Shown here in pieces: positions 54,676-63,174 of a stretch of 64,000 nt of DNA. The stretch comes from Chloroflexota bacterium. GTDB lineage: Bacteria; Chloroflexota; Anaerolineae; Anaerolineales; Anaerolineaceae. The position numbers were made by a program, and so were the translations under genes. The notes beneath the pieces were generated by a model. It was not told the DNA's origin. It searched no databases and saw nothing but the letters and a program-made list of their open reading frames with translations. The DNA is taken from positions 125,389 to 189,388 of the forward strand of contig WOUT01000001.1 of assembly GCA_009773005.1 (NCBI GenBank), written 5' to 3'. Each line of letters begins with the position of its first letter. Position 1 is the first letter of the stretch.

Positions 54676-55119
54676 ATGATTTCAAAAATCACTTTTGAAG
54701 ATGACCTACACAACGCGATGCGCCAAAAAAATGAAATAGCCAAGAATACAATCAAAATATTGATTTCGTCCATAAAGATGGCAGAAATTGAAAAAGGCAG
54801 TTCACTCGATGAGGCAACAATTCTTTCAATAATCCAAAGAGAAATTAAAATGAGACGAGAATCAATTGCTGAATTCACAAAGGGCAACCGACCTGATCTA
54901 ATTCAGACTGCAGAGATTGAGATTCAAATTCTTCAAAAATACCTTCCGGCACAACTAAGCGACGAGGAGATTACAATTGCCGCTATAGAAACCATAAAAG
55001 AAATTAATGCGGCATCACCGTCTGACATAGGCAAAGTGATGAAAATTCTCATTCCAAAATTATCCGGAAAAGCCCCTGCCGAACGAATTAGCGCGATAGT
55101 ACGATCTCTCCTCTCATAA
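54676..55119 (+). CDS. yqeY: GatB/YqeY domain protein
   Basis: The 147-residue product matches YqeY, a stand-alone relative of the tRNA-binding tail of GatB: LHNAMRQKNEIAKNTIKIL, IQREIKMRRESIAEFTKGNRPDL, LQKYLPAQLSDEEI and DIGKVMKILIPKLSGKAPAERIS. GAAGGAG precedes the ATG. It is often found near ribosomal or lipid genes. Its exact role is not known. Confidence 0.9.
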   Translation: MISKITFEDDLHNAMRQKNEIAKNTIKILISSIKMAEIEKGSSLDEATILSIIQREIKMRRESIAEFTKGNRPDLIQTAEIEIQILQKYLPAQLSDEEITIAAIETIKEINAASPSDIGKVMKILIPKLSGKAPAERISAIVRSLLS

Positions 55120-55126
55120 CAATATC

Positions 55127-57274
55127 GTGACTTCCCTGCCTGCCAGATTATTTCAAAGCAAAACTCCCCGAAAACTGTACCGAATCGGGCTATTGATTAT
55201 TACAGCATGTCTAGTCTTAGGGGCTTTGGTTTTTCCAATCGCGCTTCGCCCCGAATCTGTACCAATTAAATTAGGAAACGTTGCACCGCAAAATTTCGTC
55301 GCTCCCAGATCAACCACTTTTGAAAGCAAAATATTAACCAAAATTGCACAAGAATCCGCAGCTGGCGCTGTAAGCGCTCACTATTTGCCTTCAGATTCCT
55401 CCATAACAAGAGCACAAATTGACACTCTTCAAATGGTTCTAAATTATATAAGCTCCGCGCGCTCAGATGCTTATGCAACCTATGACCAAAAACTTTCTGA
55501 TTTGTCTCACATAACCCAACTTTCGTTACCCCCAAATATTTCAAATTCGATTCTCCAATTATCAGATAGTCAATGGCAAATGGTTGCCCACGAGTCATTA
55601 TCAACACTGGAACAAACAATGCGTAGAACCATCCGTGATTACCAAGTTCAAGAAAACCGGATCAATTTACCATCGCTAATTAGCTACTCACTCTCGGAAG
55701 AGCAGGCGCGTATTGTTGCACACCTGGTATCTCCAATTATTGTCGCTAATAGCCTGTTTTCTGAAGAAGAAACCAATCTAGCCCGGCAACAAGCTATTGA
55801 AGCCGTTAAGCCAGTCACGCGAACCTATGTTCAAAACCAGACTATCGTCCTTAGAGGTCAAATAATTGATGAAGAACAACTTGAGGTTTTACAGTTGTTT
55901 GGTTTAATTAAACCGGAAAACAAAATCCAGGACCTTGTTGCGGCTTCTTCAATTGTTATCACCCTTGTCGGATTTATTGCACTTTATTTCACAAGAAGGA
56001 CTGTAAGCCCAATGGGGGACTTAAAAAGTCTCACAGTCATCGCAATAGGTTTCCTTATTTTTCTTTATGGCGCAAGGTTTCTAATCCCAAATCGAGCTGT
56101 GATTCCTTATTTCTATCCTATTGCTGCATATGCACTGATTCTTGTCACGTTATTTAATCTTGAAATTGGAATCATTTTTTCTTTGTCGTTAAGCATCCTT
56201 GCGGCATATGGACTTTCGAACTCATTAGACTTGACCCTTTTTTACATGATCACTAGTCTTATTGGAGCTTTGTCGCTCGGAAAAGGTCGAAGAGTTACAA
56301 GTTTTTTTGGTGCCGCTATTGCAATTGCATTTGCTGGCAGCGCAGTCTTATTTGCGTATAAACTAACTGACCCATTGTCTGACCTACTTGGCATGGTCAC
56401 TTTGCTCGGCGTCACATTCTTAAATGGATTTGCCTCAGCAAGTCTGGCCTTATTGATTCAATACTTGCTTTCTCAGCTTTTGGGGTTAGTAACTCCACTC
56501 CACTTGCTTGATATATCTCGACCAGATCATCCATTATTAAAATATCTGTTACAAAACGCTCCGGGTACCTACCAGCATTCACTCCAAGTATCTAACCTTG
56601 CAGAACAAGCAGCCGAGGCAATTGGTGCAGATGCGCTCCTCACTCGGGTTGGGACATTATTTCATGATGCTGGAAAAGCTGTTAATGCTTCCTTTTTTGT
56701 TGAAAACCAAATTCCTGGCAAACTAAACCCACATGATGATCTTGACGCGGTGATAGCCGCTCAAACGATTATTCAACATGTAGCAGACGGAATTACTCTT
56801 GCTGACAAATATAGATTGCCGCCAAGGTTAAAAGATTTCATCCGTGAACATCATGGAACTCATATTACCCAATACCAATTCAATCGAGCTTTGGAAAAAG
56901 CAAACAATGATTCCGAAAAAGTAGATCAAGAACTGTTCCGCTACTCAGGTCCAAAACCCCGCTCGAAGGAAACTGCTTTACTTATGTTAGCTGATGGATG
57001 TGAAGCAAGATCCAGAGCAGAACTCCCAAAATCGAAAGAGGAGCTAACAATTCTTGTTAAAAAAGTATTTGATTATTGTTATAAAGAAGGTCAATTCGAC
57101 AAAACTAATTTAACAATTAAAGACATGAATACCGCTCAAGAATCCTTCATTAAAACACTTACAAATACTTATCATCCTCGAATCCAATATCCCGAAATAA
57201 CAATTTCAACCGCTACCAAACAAGGATCAAGACTTGAGGATTCAAAGATTTTTCAAAAGTTAGAGAAAAAATGA
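55127..57274 (+). CDS. PgpH-like 7TM HD-domain phosphodiesterase
   Basis: The 715-residue product has an N-terminal membrane helix (about 17-40), an extracellular 7TMR-HDED-type region (to about 270), seven membrane helices (about 275-465) and a C-terminal HD domain (HSLQVSNLAEQAAEAIGAD, TLFHDAGKA). In other bacteria PgpH breaks down cyclic di-AMP. It precedes ybeY and dgkA with overlaps, the pgpH-ybeY-dgkA order known from Firmicutes. The start is GTG. No strong ribosome-binding site was seen. Confidence 0.92.
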   Translation: MTSLPARLFQSKTPRKLYRIGLLIITACLVLGALVFPIALRPESVPIKLGNVAPQNFVAPRSTTFESKILTKIAQESAAGAVSAHYLPSDSSITRAQIDTLQMVLNYISSARSDAYATYDQKLSDLSHITQLSLPPNISNSILQLSDSQWQMVAHESLSTLEQTMRRTIRDYQVQENRINLPSLISYSLSEEQARIVAHLVSPIIVANSLFSEEETNLARQQAIEAVKPVTRTYVQNQTIVLRGQIIDEEQLEVLQLFGLIKPENKIQDLVAASSIVITLVGFIALYFTRRTVSPMGDLKSLTVIAIGFLIFLYGARFLIPNRAVIPYFYPIAAYALILVTLFNLEIGIIFSLSLSILAAYGLSNSLDLTLFYMITSLIGALSLGKGRRVTSFFGAAIAIAFAGSAVLFAYKLTDPLSDLLGMVTLLGVTFLNGFASASLALLIQYLLSQLLGLVTPLHLLDISRPDHPLLKYLLQNAPGTYQHSLQVSNLAEQAAEAIGADALLTRVGTLFHDAGKAVNASFFVENQIPGKLNPHDDLDAVIAAQTIIQHVADGITLADKYRLPPRLKDFIREHHGTHITQYQFNRALEKANNDSEKVDQELFRYSGPKPRSKETALLMLADGCEARSRAELPKSKEELTILVKKVFDYCYKEGQFDKTNLTIKDMNTAQESFIKTLTNTYHPRIQYPEITISTATKQGSRLEDSKIFQKLEKK

Positions 57275-57744
57275 TCTCAGTCCTTATCAAAAGACCATTT
57301 TCCAAACTTGTATCCCGTTCGGTCATTAAAGACACGGCTAATCGTTCCATTGAATTCTTGATTGGCGCTGACAAGTTCGACCTTACTATCGTGATCGGGT
57401 CTGATAAATTGTTACAAGCTCTCAACATCCAATATCTTGGAATTGATAAACCGACGGATGTTTTGTCTTTTGCTTCAAAAGAAATTGACCCTGATACTGG
57501 CATCGTCAACCTAGGCGATATCATCATCTCTTATCAAACTGCAGAAAAACAAGCTTTGGAGGCTGGGCACCTTACCATCAATGAAATCCGGCTTCTCTTG
57601 ATCCACGGGGTTCTTCATCTTCTTGGCTATGATCACTTTTCAACCGCTGAGAAAGAAATAATGTGGAAAAAACAAAAAGCACTTCTGGATTTCCAGAATA
57701 TCCAGATTAATCGTATTGCAGGGGACTGCGAATTTCATGATTGA
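57271..57744 (+). CDS. ybeY: Endoribonuclease YbeY
   Basis: YbeY is a zinc-dependent RNase for 16S rRNA 3' maturation and ribosome quality control. The 157-residue product has the zinc motif HGVLHLLGYDH at about residue 111 and the upstream PTDVLSFASKE and LGDIIIS segments. It overlaps the pgpH-like gene by 4 bases (ATGA) and dgkA by 8. Confidence 0.95.
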   Translation: MISVLIKRPFSKLVSRSVIKDTANRSIEFLIGADKFDLTIVIGSDKLLQALNIQYLGIDKPTDVLSFASKEIDPDTGIVNLGDIIISYQTAEKQALEAGHLTINEIRLLLIHGVLHLLGYDHFSTAEKEIMWKKQKALLDFQNIQINRIAGDCEFHD

Positions 57745-58117
57745 TATTAAAACAATTGTTAGATCTATTTCTTTCGCTTTTCAAGGTTTACTCTATGTAT
57801 TAAGAACTCAGAATAATGCTCGGTTTCACTCATTCGCAACCCTAATTGTCGTTGGTCTTGGAATTTGGCTGCAATTAAATTTCTTGCAATGGTGCATTAT
57901 CATTATCGCTATTGGAATGGTATGGGTTACTGAGTGTTTCAATACCTCCATTGAAAAACTTTTTGATTTAGTCAATCCTGCTTCCAATCCATTGGTAAAA
58001 TATGGCAAAGACGCTGGTGCAGCTGCTGTTTTGATTTCAGCATTTTTAGGCATACTGCTGGGCATATTTGTTATGGGGCCACTTTTATATTTGAGAATCT
58101 TGTCACTTTTTAAGTAG
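57737..58117 (+). CDS. dgkA: Undecaprenol/diacylglycerol kinase DgkA
   Basis: The roughly 126-residue product has three membrane helices and the family's RFHSFATLIVV, the catalytic block VTECFNTSIEKLFD and KYGKDAGAAAVLISA. Gram-positive-type DgkA phosphorylates undecaprenol for cell-wall lipid carrier recycling. The ATG at 57737 inside the ybeY end is preferred to the track's TTG, which adds 7 unlike residues. A decayed endonuclease IV gene starts 3 bases downstream. Confidence 0.9.
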   Translation: MIDIKTIVRSISFAFQGLLYVLRTQNNARFHSFATLIVVGLGIWLQLNFLQWCIIIIAIGMVWVTECFNTSIEKLFDLVNPASNPLVKYGKDAGAAAVLISAFLGILLGIFVMGPLLYLRILSLFK

Positions 58118-58120
58118 GTT

Positions 58121-58581
58121 ATGAACGCAAATGGGTCAATGATTTTTGTTACGGTAGGTTCGCCAATTTCGACGGGAAAGAAGCCTGGTGGCATCATGGG
58201 CGCAATTCTAAGATTGAGCGAAATGGGGCTTGGTGCGTAAGAGTTGGGCTGGGTTCAATCCGTTAGAATATCTGAAGAAAATATAAAAGATCAAACAGCA
58301 ATCTACTTTAAGTGACATCAACTTAAATGTTCATGCACCCTATTTCATTAATCTAAATTCTGATGAAGAGGAATGGCCAAAATCAAGTCAACGCTTGATA
58401 GCTGCTGCTCACTTTGGCAATTTAGCTGGCTCTACTGATATCATTTTCCACCCTGGCTCATATTTTGAAGAACATCCATCTCAAGTTTTATCAATCGCAA
58501 TCCCCAGATTACAAAATTCGTTGATGAGCTGCGATCTGCTAATAATCCGGTCATTCTCCACCCTGAGACAGGTGTATTACG
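58121..58581 (+). pseudogene. nfo: Decayed endonuclease IV (nfo)
   Basis: The reading frames together encode the first half of an AP endonuclease of the Nfo family: TVGSPISTGKKPGGIMGAILRLSEMG, then ELGWVQSVRISEEN, then LNVHAPYFINLNS, EWPKSSQRLIAAAHFGNLAGSTDIIFHPGSY, and finally NNPVILHPETG. They are broken by a stop (GCG TAA where TTA is expected, near 58238), a frameshift near 58305-58310, a second frameshift near 58518-58522 and a truncation after 58578. The start is 3 bases after dgkA, so it was once the last gene of that operon. The downstream half is not found after the IS element. Confidence 0.85.
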
Positions 58582-58599
58582 GAAGTTTTCCCTAACGGG

Positions 58600-58790
58600 T
58601 TCGGATTTTGAAAAGGCAATGAACCCTGGCGTCGCCCAGCGCCACTACGCAGCAAGCTAGTATGATTAAGAAAGACCCGGCAGGCCGATTTGCAAGCAGG
58701 TTTTAAAGACCGCCGCGCAGCATGGGTCGCCGGGTCTGTACATATACCGCCCGAACAGTTGTGTGGACCGTTGAGTCCGAATTCTGCTAG
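58600..58790 (+). ncRNA. Candidate bridge RNA in the IS110 left end
   Basis: In the IS110 group the non-coding end upstream of the transposase encodes a structured bridge RNA that pairs with target and donor DNA. Here AGACCCGGC (58673-58681) and GCCGGGTCT (58729-58737) form a perfect 9-bp stem around a 47-base loop that can fold further (AGGCCG, GCAAGCAGG, CCGCCGCGCAGC). This is position and structure only. Boundaries and guide loops are not defined. Confidence 0.4.
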
Positions 58791-58827
58791 AATGGGCAAC
58801 TTTATTATACAAAAAAGGAAGGCCAGA

Positions 58828-59766
58828 ATGAGCGATGAATTTTCAAGAATTGTTGGTATAGATGTAAGCAAAGCACGACTCGATATTTTTTTCAATGGTG
58901 AATCTTGGTCTGTATTAAATGCTTGGGATTCAATATCAAAGCTTGCTGTTAAACTGATAGAGCTACAACCCAAATTGATCATAGTGGAGTCTACCGGCGG
59001 TTTGGAACGCGCTATTCTCGCCGAGTTTTCTTCACTGGGACTTCCAGTTGCTTTAGTTAACCCACGCAGAGTTCGTGAATTTGCTAAGGCTATTGGTTTA
59101 CTTGCAAAAACCGATAAAGTGGACGCCAGGCTGCTCGCGCGCTTTGGTGAAGCAGTGAAACCGGAACCAACCAAGATGCCAAGCATAGAAGAACAACACC
59201 TTTCAGCTTTGATGACTCGTCGTCGACAAGTAGTAGAAATGCTCACCATTGAAAAAAACCATCTATGTAGCACTCATCCTGTTACTCAAGATAGTGTTAC
59301 AAAGATCATCTCAATACTTCAGCAAGAATTGATCGAACTAAATGATCAAATTAGCGAATACATTGATCAATTACCAGACTTCAAGAAAAAAGGTGAAATC
59401 TTATGTTCAACTCCAGGTATTGGTAAAGTCACCTCCGCCATTCTACTTTCAGACCTTCCAGAGCTTGGATCAATTGATCGTAAGAAAATTGCTTCTCTAG
59501 TGGGGGTTGCTCCATTCAACAACGATAGCGGTCATTTCCGAGGAAAAAGAAGAATTAAGGGTGGCCGTCCTACAGTGAGGACTGTCCTTTATATGGCTAC
59601 TCTTTCTGCGATTAAATCCAACCCAATCATCCGCCCTTTTTATAAGCAACTCCTTTTGAAAGGTAAAGTCAAAAAAGTAGCAATTGTCGCTTGTATGAGA
59701 AAGCTCCTCACTTATTTGAATGCCATGATCCGGGATTCTCGTTCCTGGAAACCATCTCTTTCTTGA
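58828..59766 (+). CDS. IS110-family DEDD transposase
   Basis: The 312-residue product has an N-terminal RuvC-like DEDD domain (GIDVSKARLDIFF with first Asp, IIVESTGGLE with Glu, KTDKVDARLLA with Asp) and a C-terminal Tnp_20 domain with STPGIGKVTSA and the serine motif NNDSGHFRGKRRIKGGRP. The ATG at 58828 with AAGGAAGG just upstream is preferred to the track start (58690), which runs through the candidate bridge RNA. An extended -10 (TGCTAGAAT, 58785-58793) could drive it. It seems intact and possibly active. Confidence 0.92.
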   Translation: MSDEFSRIVGIDVSKARLDIFFNGESWSVLNAWDSISKLAVKLIELQPKLIIVESTGGLERAILAEFSSLGLPVALVNPRRVREFAKAIGLLAKTDKVDARLLARFGEAVKPEPTKMPSIEEQHLSALMTRRRQVVEMLTIEKNHLCSTHPVTQDSVTKIISILQQELIELNDQISEYIDQLPDFKKKGEILCSTPGIGKVTSAILLSDLPELGSIDRKKIASLVGVAPFNNDSGHFRGKRRIKGGRPTVRTVLYMATLSAIKSNPIIRPFYKQLLLKGKVKKVAIVACMRKLLTYLNAMIRDSRSWKPSLS

Positions 59767-59808
59767 CTTTTTACACAAGCTGCGGGGTATTCAAAAAGCG
59801 AATAAATG

Positions 59809-60462
59809 TTATAAATATTCTCTCAGGCTATGTTCAACCGCATACGCTGCGGCTTCAGCACGATTGCTCACGCCTAATTTCGATAGTATGCTGCTGACAT
59901 AATTTCGAACTGTACCTTCGCCCAGAAATAACGCCTTGGCAATTTCGCGATTTGTCCTTCCCTCAGAGACTAACAATAAAACATGTTTCTCTTGTTGTGA
60001 CAAAGTTGAGAATGCTGAGGCTTCTTCTTCTTTTACTGCTCGTCGTACTTCCTGAAAAACGCGTTGAGTTACCGCAGGATCGAGTAACGCTTCGCCGCGT
60101 CCGACAGCCTCAATCGCTCGCATTAAATCCTCTGCACCAATTTGTTTTAAAACATATCCTGATGCTCCAGCTCGTATCGCTGAAAATAACATATCGTCTT
60201 CAGCATATGATGTAAGCATAATGACTCTAATCTCTGGAAAATTCTTTGTAATTTCTTCACATGCTTCAATACCTGATGTGCCTGGCAGTCTTATATCCAT
60301 CAAAACAACATCTGGTAGTAACCGTTCTACTTGTTCGAGAGCTTCTTTGGCAGTGCCGGCTTCACCAATGACCTCAAAATGTGGGTGCCGTTCCAGCAAG
60401 GACTTAAGTCCCAACCTGACAACTTCGTGGTCATCTACTATAATGATCCGCTGTTTTGCCAT
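59809..60462 (-). CDS. Orphan NarL/LuxR-family response regulator
   Basis: The 217-residue product has a receiver domain ([17 protein letters not shown], Asp in [27 protein letters not shown]) and a C-terminal LuxR helix-turn-helix ([39 protein letters not shown]). It resembles DevR/DosR-type regulators. No histidine kinase is adjacent, so its partner is elsewhere. The right end of the IS110 element lies within about 40 bases of its 3' end without damaging the coding region. Confidence 0.93.
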   Translation of the reverse strand: MAKQRIIIVDDHEVVRLGLKSLLERHPHFEVIGEAGTAKEALEQVERLLPDVVLMDIRLPGTSGIEACEEITKNFPEIRVIMLTSYAEDDMLFSAIRAGASGYVLKQIGAEDLMRAIEAVGRGEALLDPAVTQRVFQEVRRAVKEEEASAFSTLSQQEKHVLLLVSEGRTNREIAKALFLGEGTVRNYVSSILSKLGVSNRAEAAAYAVEHSLREYL

Positions 60463-60523
60463 ATCTCTCCTTCTAAGTATTTTGCACTATTGTTGAGGCA
60501 ATTATACTCGACTACAATAAATA

Positions 60524-61291
60524 TTAAATAATCTCCAGTGTTACCGGACAATGGTCAGATCCCTCTATATGATCGTGTATCACCACATCTTTTACGGAAT
60601 TTATCAATTCTTTTGAAACTAAGTAATAATCCAAGCGCCAGCCAATTCCTCTTTTTCGCGCATTAAATCGGTAAGTCCACCATGTGTATTGCACTTTTTC
60701 AGGATATAGACTACGAAAAGCATCAATAAAGCCATTGTCAATAAATTTACTAACCCAAATTCTCTCTTCAGGTAAAAAACCTGAATTTTTTTCATTTTCC
60801 TTGGGATTTGTTAAATCAATTTCTGTATGTGCAGTGTTAAAATCACCTGTAATTATTATCTTTTTTCCCTGGTTACGTTCTTCCTTACATACATCTAATA
60901 ATTTTTCATAGAATCTTAATTTGTATTCAACGCGGTCATATCCTCGTTGTCCATTTGGAAAATAAATATTGTAAAGCAAAATATTTTTATAAGAAGTTTG
61001 TATCACGCGACCTTCCCGATCAAATTCATCAACGCCAAAACCAGTTTTTGATGAAGTCAATATATCAGAATTCAATATATAAGTCGCAACCCCGCTATAT
61101 CCTGGTCGTATTGCAGAATTCCAAATATGTTTGTACCCCGGAATGTCGATATCGCCTTCGGCCAACTGCTCTTCTTTAGCCTTGATTTCTTGTAAACATA
61201 ATATATCGGGGGATAATTCAGCAATAGATTTCAAAAAATCTTTTTTTATAATTGCACGATACCCATTTACATTCCAGGTTGTTATTTTCAT
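60524..61291 (-). CDS. xth: Exodeoxyribonuclease III (AP endonuclease)
   Basis: ExoIII/ExoA cleaves abasic sites in base excision repair. The 255-residue product starts MKITTWNVNGYRA and has LCLQEIKA with the metal Glu, the catalytic IITGDFNTAHTEIDL, the TWWTYRFNARKRGIGWRLDYYLV block and the final GSDHCPVTL. All catalytic residues are present. It lies just 62 bases upstream of the regulator gene and about 2 kb from the decayed endonuclease IV. Confidence 0.95.
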   Translation of the reverse strand: MKITTWNVNGYRAIIKKDFLKSIAELSPDILCLQEIKAKEEQLAEGDIDIPGYKHIWNSAIRPGYSGVATYILNSDILTSSKTGFGVDEFDREGRVIQTSYKNILLYNIYFPNGQRGYDRVEYKLRFYEKLLDVCKEERNQGKKIIITGDFNTAHTEIDLTNPKENEKNSGFLPEERIWVSKFIDNGFIDAFRSLYPEKVQYTWWTYRFNARKRGIGWRLDYYLVSKELINSVKDVVIHDHIEGSDHCPVTLEII

Positions 61292-61360
61292 ACCCTAATC
61301 CCATGTCCCTATGTGGTAAACTTTGTATTCCTTCAATCAATTTTACTTGGTTTATATCTA

Positions 61361-61735
61361 ATGACAACAATAAATATTTCAAATCTGTCTAATCCAGGGT
61401 TCTCAATTACTGCACAACTTGCCCAATCATTTCTTTCTAAATTCTTGGGATTAATGTTCAAAAAAGAATTATTAATCAACCAAGGCATCGTTTTAGCAGA
61501 AAATTATGAATCCAAATTTAGTGCTTCAATTCACATGTTATTTATGAATTTTGATATTTGTGTTGTTTGGCTGGATAAAGATCTGCGAGTAATTGATGTA
61601 AAACACGCAAAAAAATGGCATTTTGCTTACTTTCCTAAAAAAGCTGCGCAATATGTCCTTGAATTACACTTTTCCAAAATTTCTGAATTCAATCTTGGCG
61701 ACCAACTTCAATTTGAATATGAAAAAAATATTTAG
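61361..61735 (+). CDS. DUF192 family protein
   Basis: The product (about 124 residues from the ATG at 61361) has the DUF192 pattern SKFLGLMFKKEL, SIHMLFMNFDICVVWLDKDLRVIDV and AAQYVLELHFSKISEFNLGDQL. No signal peptide is present from this start. The longer track start adds a hydrophobic stretch that could act as one, so the start is uncertain. The family is small and its role unknown. It overlaps the LysM/M23 peptidase gene by 17 bases. Confidence 0.83.
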   Translation: MTTINISNLSNPGFSITAQLAQSFLSKFLGLMFKKELLINQGIVLAENYESKFSASIHMLFMNFDICVVWLDKDLRVIDVKHAKKWHFAYFPKKAAQYVLELHFSKISEFNLGDQLQFEYEKNI

Positions 61736-63131
61736 CGTTGTATTTATAATAATATTCCATTTGTTTATGCTTTCCTCGCCTGTCAAAGCTCAAGACATTT
61801 CAGAGCTTCCGGGTTATATAATCCAGCCGGGTGATTCATTAGAAGAAATAGCTGTAAAATTTGGGGTCTCTATTTCAGATTTGATCCAAATAAATAATAT
61901 CCCTAATCCTGACTTTATTTCACCGGGTCAAATATTAAAGATTCCCGGATTAACAGGAATCAGTGGAACAATTACACCCGTTGTCGTTGGGCTTGGTGAA
62001 TCTGCTGCTCGTCTGCTTATTAAATACCAAGCTGATAGCACAGCACTAATTAAAATAAATCGGATCACAAATTTATCGGAAATTTATGCCGGTTCGAATA
62101 TCCTGATACCTATCGTTGAAACAACAAAAAAAATAAGCCCGGTTGCCATCCTCGAACAAAACATGACTGAATTAGAAGAAGCTGTGTTCTTAAATGCAAA
62201 TCCGTACGAGCTTCTCTTCTTGAATCAAAAACCTGCCGACTATTTTGTTTTTTCTGGCGATTTATTATTTAAAATTCTTCTACCGGGAGAAAAACCTCTA
62301 CATCAATTATCCGCCTCAATTGAAGAAATAAACGTAAATCCACTTCCATTAAAACAAGGTGCGACCGCAACCATTCGCGTTAAAACAGACCTGCCTTTAA
62401 CTTTGGAAGGTCAAATAAATGGACACAAACTAAACTTTTTTACAACTGATAACAAAAATTATTATGCATTACAGGGAATAAATGCTATGGCAACGCCTGG
62501 TTTGACTGAGTTCAGACTTACCGGAATTGATGGAACAAAAACAGTTTTCTTGTATGAACAAAATATTTTGTTAGCCCCCGTCATTTTTGAAACAGACCCG
62601 CCTCTGAGTGTCGACCTTGAAAAAATTGATCCTAAACTCACAAAACCTGAAGACGAATTAATATTTTCCCTTACCTCACAAGTAATTCCAAAAAAATACT
62701 GGGAAGGTATTTTTATTAGCCCGGCATTTTATCAGGAATATACTTCCTTTTTTGGCAATCGTCGAACATACAATAACAATCCTGAAGTCACTTACCACAC
62801 TGGGGTTGATTTTGGCGGCGGAATGGGATTACCAATTGTTGCTCCTGCTCACGGCAAAGTTGTATATACCGGCTCATTATCTGTTAGAGGAAATGTCACT
62901 ATTATAGATCATGGATTAGGAGTATTTAGTGGATATTTTCATCAAAACAAGATTGATGTGAATGTGGGCGATTTTGTCACAAAGGGCCAAAAAATAGGCG
63001 AGGTGGGGAATTCTGGTCGTGTCAACGGTGCGGATGAATTTCAAGGCGCAGGCGCTCATCTTCACTGGGAATTATGGGTAAATGGAGTACAAGTTAATCC
63101 TCTTGATTGGTTAAATACTGCTTACCCATGA
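61719..63131 (+). CDS. LysM and M23-domain cell-wall peptidase
   Basis: The product (470 residues from the ATG at 61719) has a signal peptide ending SSPVKA, a LysM repeat (YIIQPGDSLEEIAVKFGVS, about 27-70), a weaker second LysM (about 80-125), a beta-rich middle, and a C-terminal M23 endopeptidase with YHTGVDFGGGMG, APAHGKVVYTG, and HLHWELWVNG holding the last metal histidine. It is probably secreted and cuts peptide cross-links or acts on the sheath. The track's start adds 32 unrelated residues. Confidence 0.9.
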   Translation: MKKIFSVVFIIIFHLFMLSSPVKAQDISELPGYIIQPGDSLEEIAVKFGVSISDLIQINNIPNPDFISPGQILKIPGLTGISGTITPVVVGLGESAARLLIKYQADSTALIKINRITNLSEIYAGSNILIPIVETTKKISPVAILEQNMTELEEAVFLNANPYELLFLNQKPADYFVFSGDLLFKILLPGEKPLHQLSASIEEINVNPLPLKQGATATIRVKTDLPLTLEGQINGHKLNFFTTDNKNYYALQGINAMATPGLTEFRLTGIDGTKTVFLYEQNILLAPVIFETDPPLSVDLEKIDPKLTKPEDELIFSLTSQVIPKKYWEGIFISPAFYQEYTSFFGNRRTYNNNPEVTYHTGVDFGGGMGLPIVAPAHGKVVYTGSLSVRGNVTIIDHGLGVFSGYFHQNKIDVNVGDFVTKGQKIGEVGNSGRVNGADEFQGAGAHLHWELWVNGVQVNPLDWLNTAYP

Positions 63132-63174
63132 ATAAAACTTAAGGTATAATTATTATGTTAGGGAATATTATTTA

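Larger units (their letters stand above)
58580..59800 (+). mobile_element. IS110-family insertion sequence (ends approximate)
   Basis: The element consists of a non-coding left end of about 200 bases, a DEDD transposase gene and a very short right end before the next gene. The left limit is set where endonuclease IV similarity stops. The right limit lies between the transposase stop (59766) and the regulator stop (59809). IS110 elements have no terminal inverted repeats, so the exact ends cannot be placed by eye. Confidence 0.65.

Noticed and set aside
58253-58265. GGTTCAATCCG as the T-loop of a second tRNA
   Set aside because: No acceptor or anticodon stems surround it, and it falls inside the decayed endonuclease IV coding sequence.
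58395-58595. 66-residue plus-strand ORF as a separate gene
   Set aside because: It is an internal piece of the decayed endonuclease IV gene between frameshifts.
58690-58827. N-terminal 46-codon extension of the IS110 transposase in the ORF track
   Set aside because: These residues do not resemble the family, lie over the structured non-coding end, and a ribosome-binding site precedes the ATG at 58828.
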